In this document: in pieces, positions 62,536-64,000 of the stretch
Numbering within the stretch: position 1 is the stretch's first letter
Layout: each line of letters starts with the position of its first letter
Made by a program: the position numbers and the translations under genes
Notes under the pieces: generated by a model
Told to the model about the DNA's origin: nothing
The model's database searches: none
What the model saw: the letters and a program-made list of their open reading frames with translations, nothing else
Source of the DNA: Musa acuminata AAA Group
Lineage: Eukaryota > Streptophyta > Magnoliopsida > Zingiberales > Musaceae
Assembly (NCBI RefSeq): GCF_036884655.1
Contig: NC_088344.1
Span: 32,569,001 to 32,633,000 of the forward strand
Reading direction: 5' to 3'
DNA: 64,000 nucleotides

Positions 62536-64000
62536 TTGATTGTTTAGAATATCTATTCTCCTCTTTCTAGCCTATCCAATTCAAAATTTTTTTCTAAGAT
62601 TATTGAATGATTATGATTGTCCAATACAATGACTAAGTTGGGAGCTCATAGTAATCTACTATTAAATCAAAGTGTTAGGAAGTCTCGGGTTTAAGTAAAG
62701 ATTCTCTAAAAATCAATATTTAAGTTAAGTTAATAAAGGATTTGCATGATTCGGTCAAGTAGCTAAAATAAAAAACATAAGAGAGAAAAAAGTCCCTAAG
62801 AACGCAACTAAAGAGTTAAGATTATACTAAATATTAGAAATGATTGTGTGTATTGTTCAACCATTTGATTCTGCAGCTAACCAATTTTATATGAAGTTAT
62901 AAAGTTATAAAGGGTGGCATAATATTGATTGAGTGAGATCTGAGTGTTAGAGTAATTTATTGATTGAGTGAGCATAAAATATCATTTATCACATCTTGTT
63001 TCCTATGTTAGTTACATAACCATAATTGATAAAATATAAAAGATGATTTGGTATGAAAGGGTGGCATAATATTGCCATATTTTCTCTCCCTTTTGGCAGT
63101 GTAATTTGAACAAAGTGAACAGGCATTACATTGCATTGTCTTGAAAACTTCAAACAATGGCCATTCCATATGTTGGCAAACTTAACATTCCTCAATCACA
63201 AAACCACCACCTGAATCACATTTGAACTGTGTGCAATGCCATCCAAGAAGACATTTGATGGTTGGGATAAGCATCACAAAAGCAGTCAATGTCAGAAATT
63301 ATTGAACGATTGTATCAAGTCCATTTCTTTGGCCATGGTTTTCCAATTTGTATGGTGTCTACAGCTCAACTTTTTGCAGTGCTCAACCCATTACTATTTA
63401 TCAATGGTTGGCATCAGATGGAGAATAAATACCTAATTGCAACACACACACAGGTAATGTGGACCTTTGATTTGACAGGACTTGTTATTGCTTCCCAACA
63501 AAATCTCCATTCTTAAGTTTCCTTTTGTTTGGACTAAATGCAATTTTCTTGCATGGTAAAATTGATTGATGTACTCAATTTGTGAACTCAGTTGGCCTTC
63601 TACTTTTCTTGTGTAAGCTGTCATATTTCTTTTGCAATATGTATAATATTCCAATGGATAAACAATCCAAACTATAGCATAGTTGACAAAGCTTCCAATC
63701 TCAGCAGCTCATACTTCGAAATAGCACCAAAAAGACATGATTTGTTCTTGCAATTTGTGTTAATCCTAGACTTGCAAACGATATCATCAGACTTAGTGGT
63801 CATTGAGATTCGTGCTGGATCATCTACACGTCATTTTAAGGAGATGGTAACAAAACAGAAGTAGCATTAAATTAAGGGGAAAAAAAGCTGTTAATTCAAT
63901 TTAATATGAACTTAATTTCCGCCGATTTCTGTTGCTCGGAGACAGGCAGTGACAGTGAGGGGGGAGAGAGAGAGGGAGCGGTCGAATTCGTTTGGCCTCT

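Larger units (their letters stand above)
61956..64000. other. AT-rich intergenic region to the right edge
   Basis: It contains (AT)n tracts at 62006-62040 and 62484-62533. Between them several 'aaaa(c/t)attgtaa' phrases recur (about 62080-62300), suggesting an old repeat. No gene is supported from 62540 to 63890. The last 80 bases turn GA-rich (gagagagagaggg) and may be the leader of a gene beyond the edge. Confidence 0.5.

Noticed and set aside
1..64000. tRNA, rRNA, CRISPR or virus-like sequence
   Set aside because: I looked for tRNA-like folds, rRNA signatures, regularly spaced repeats with unique spacers and viral genes, and saw none that could be supported by eye.

Overview
This is a stretch of plant nuclear genome, most likely from a monocot. 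The genes have many introns with GT/AG borders, the background is AT-rich with long (AT)n tracts, and one gene has a GC-rich coding exon of the kind common in commelinid monocots. A long-terminal-repeat remnant and other dispersed repeats resemble families I associate with the banana family (Zingiberales); that placement is an inference without a database search. I found no bacterial, viral, plasmid or CRISPR sequence.

Layout. Six intact or partial protein genes and one broken gene were reconstructed exon by exon, with reading frames that close across every junction. (1) 53-20661, minus: UPF2, the nonsense-mediated decay adaptor, 15 coding exons; its 3' end lies beyond the left edge. A probable solo LTR and several small tandem repeats sit in its introns, and its noncoding first exon appears twice in tandem. 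(2) 22867-25549, minus: an AGC-VIII protein kinase of the D6PK/PVPK-1 group, 618 residues, with a spliced leader that contains two short upstream reading frames. (3) 29581-37586, minus: NOP2, a nucleolar 25S rRNA cytosine-5 methyltransferase, 17 coding exons, one intron with a GC donor, a LINE remnant and a 211-bp tandem duplication in introns, and a palindromic telo-box upstream. (4) 39271-42837, minus: a CONSTANS-like protein with two B-boxes and a CCT domain (COL9/COL10 type), preceded by a GC-rich promoter with three G-boxes and a 29-base near-perfect palindrome. (5) 45383-47410, minus: a decayed RGLG-type copine/vWA ubiquitin-ligase gene with one nonsense codon and one frameshift. (6) 52079-53539, plus: a MATH-like/BTB protein related to Arabidopsis At1g21780, with a short upstream frame whose stop overlaps the main start as ATGA. 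(7) 54377-58609, minus: a single-KH STAR/QUAKING-type RNA-binding protein very like rice SPIN1. A further minus-strand transcription unit probably begins near 61.9 kb, under motifs typical of G2/M genes, but its product could not be identified.

The genes do not form a pathway or cluster; they are ordinary neighbours. RNA processing (UPF2, NOP2, SPIN1-like) and growth or light signalling (D6PK, COL) are represented by chance as far as I can tell. I did not find a previously undescribed system. The points most worth checking are regulatory and structural: tandemly duplicated promoters or first exons at UPF2 and NOP2, the GC-AG intron, the overlapping upstream frames, the promoter palindrome and the RGLG pseudogene.
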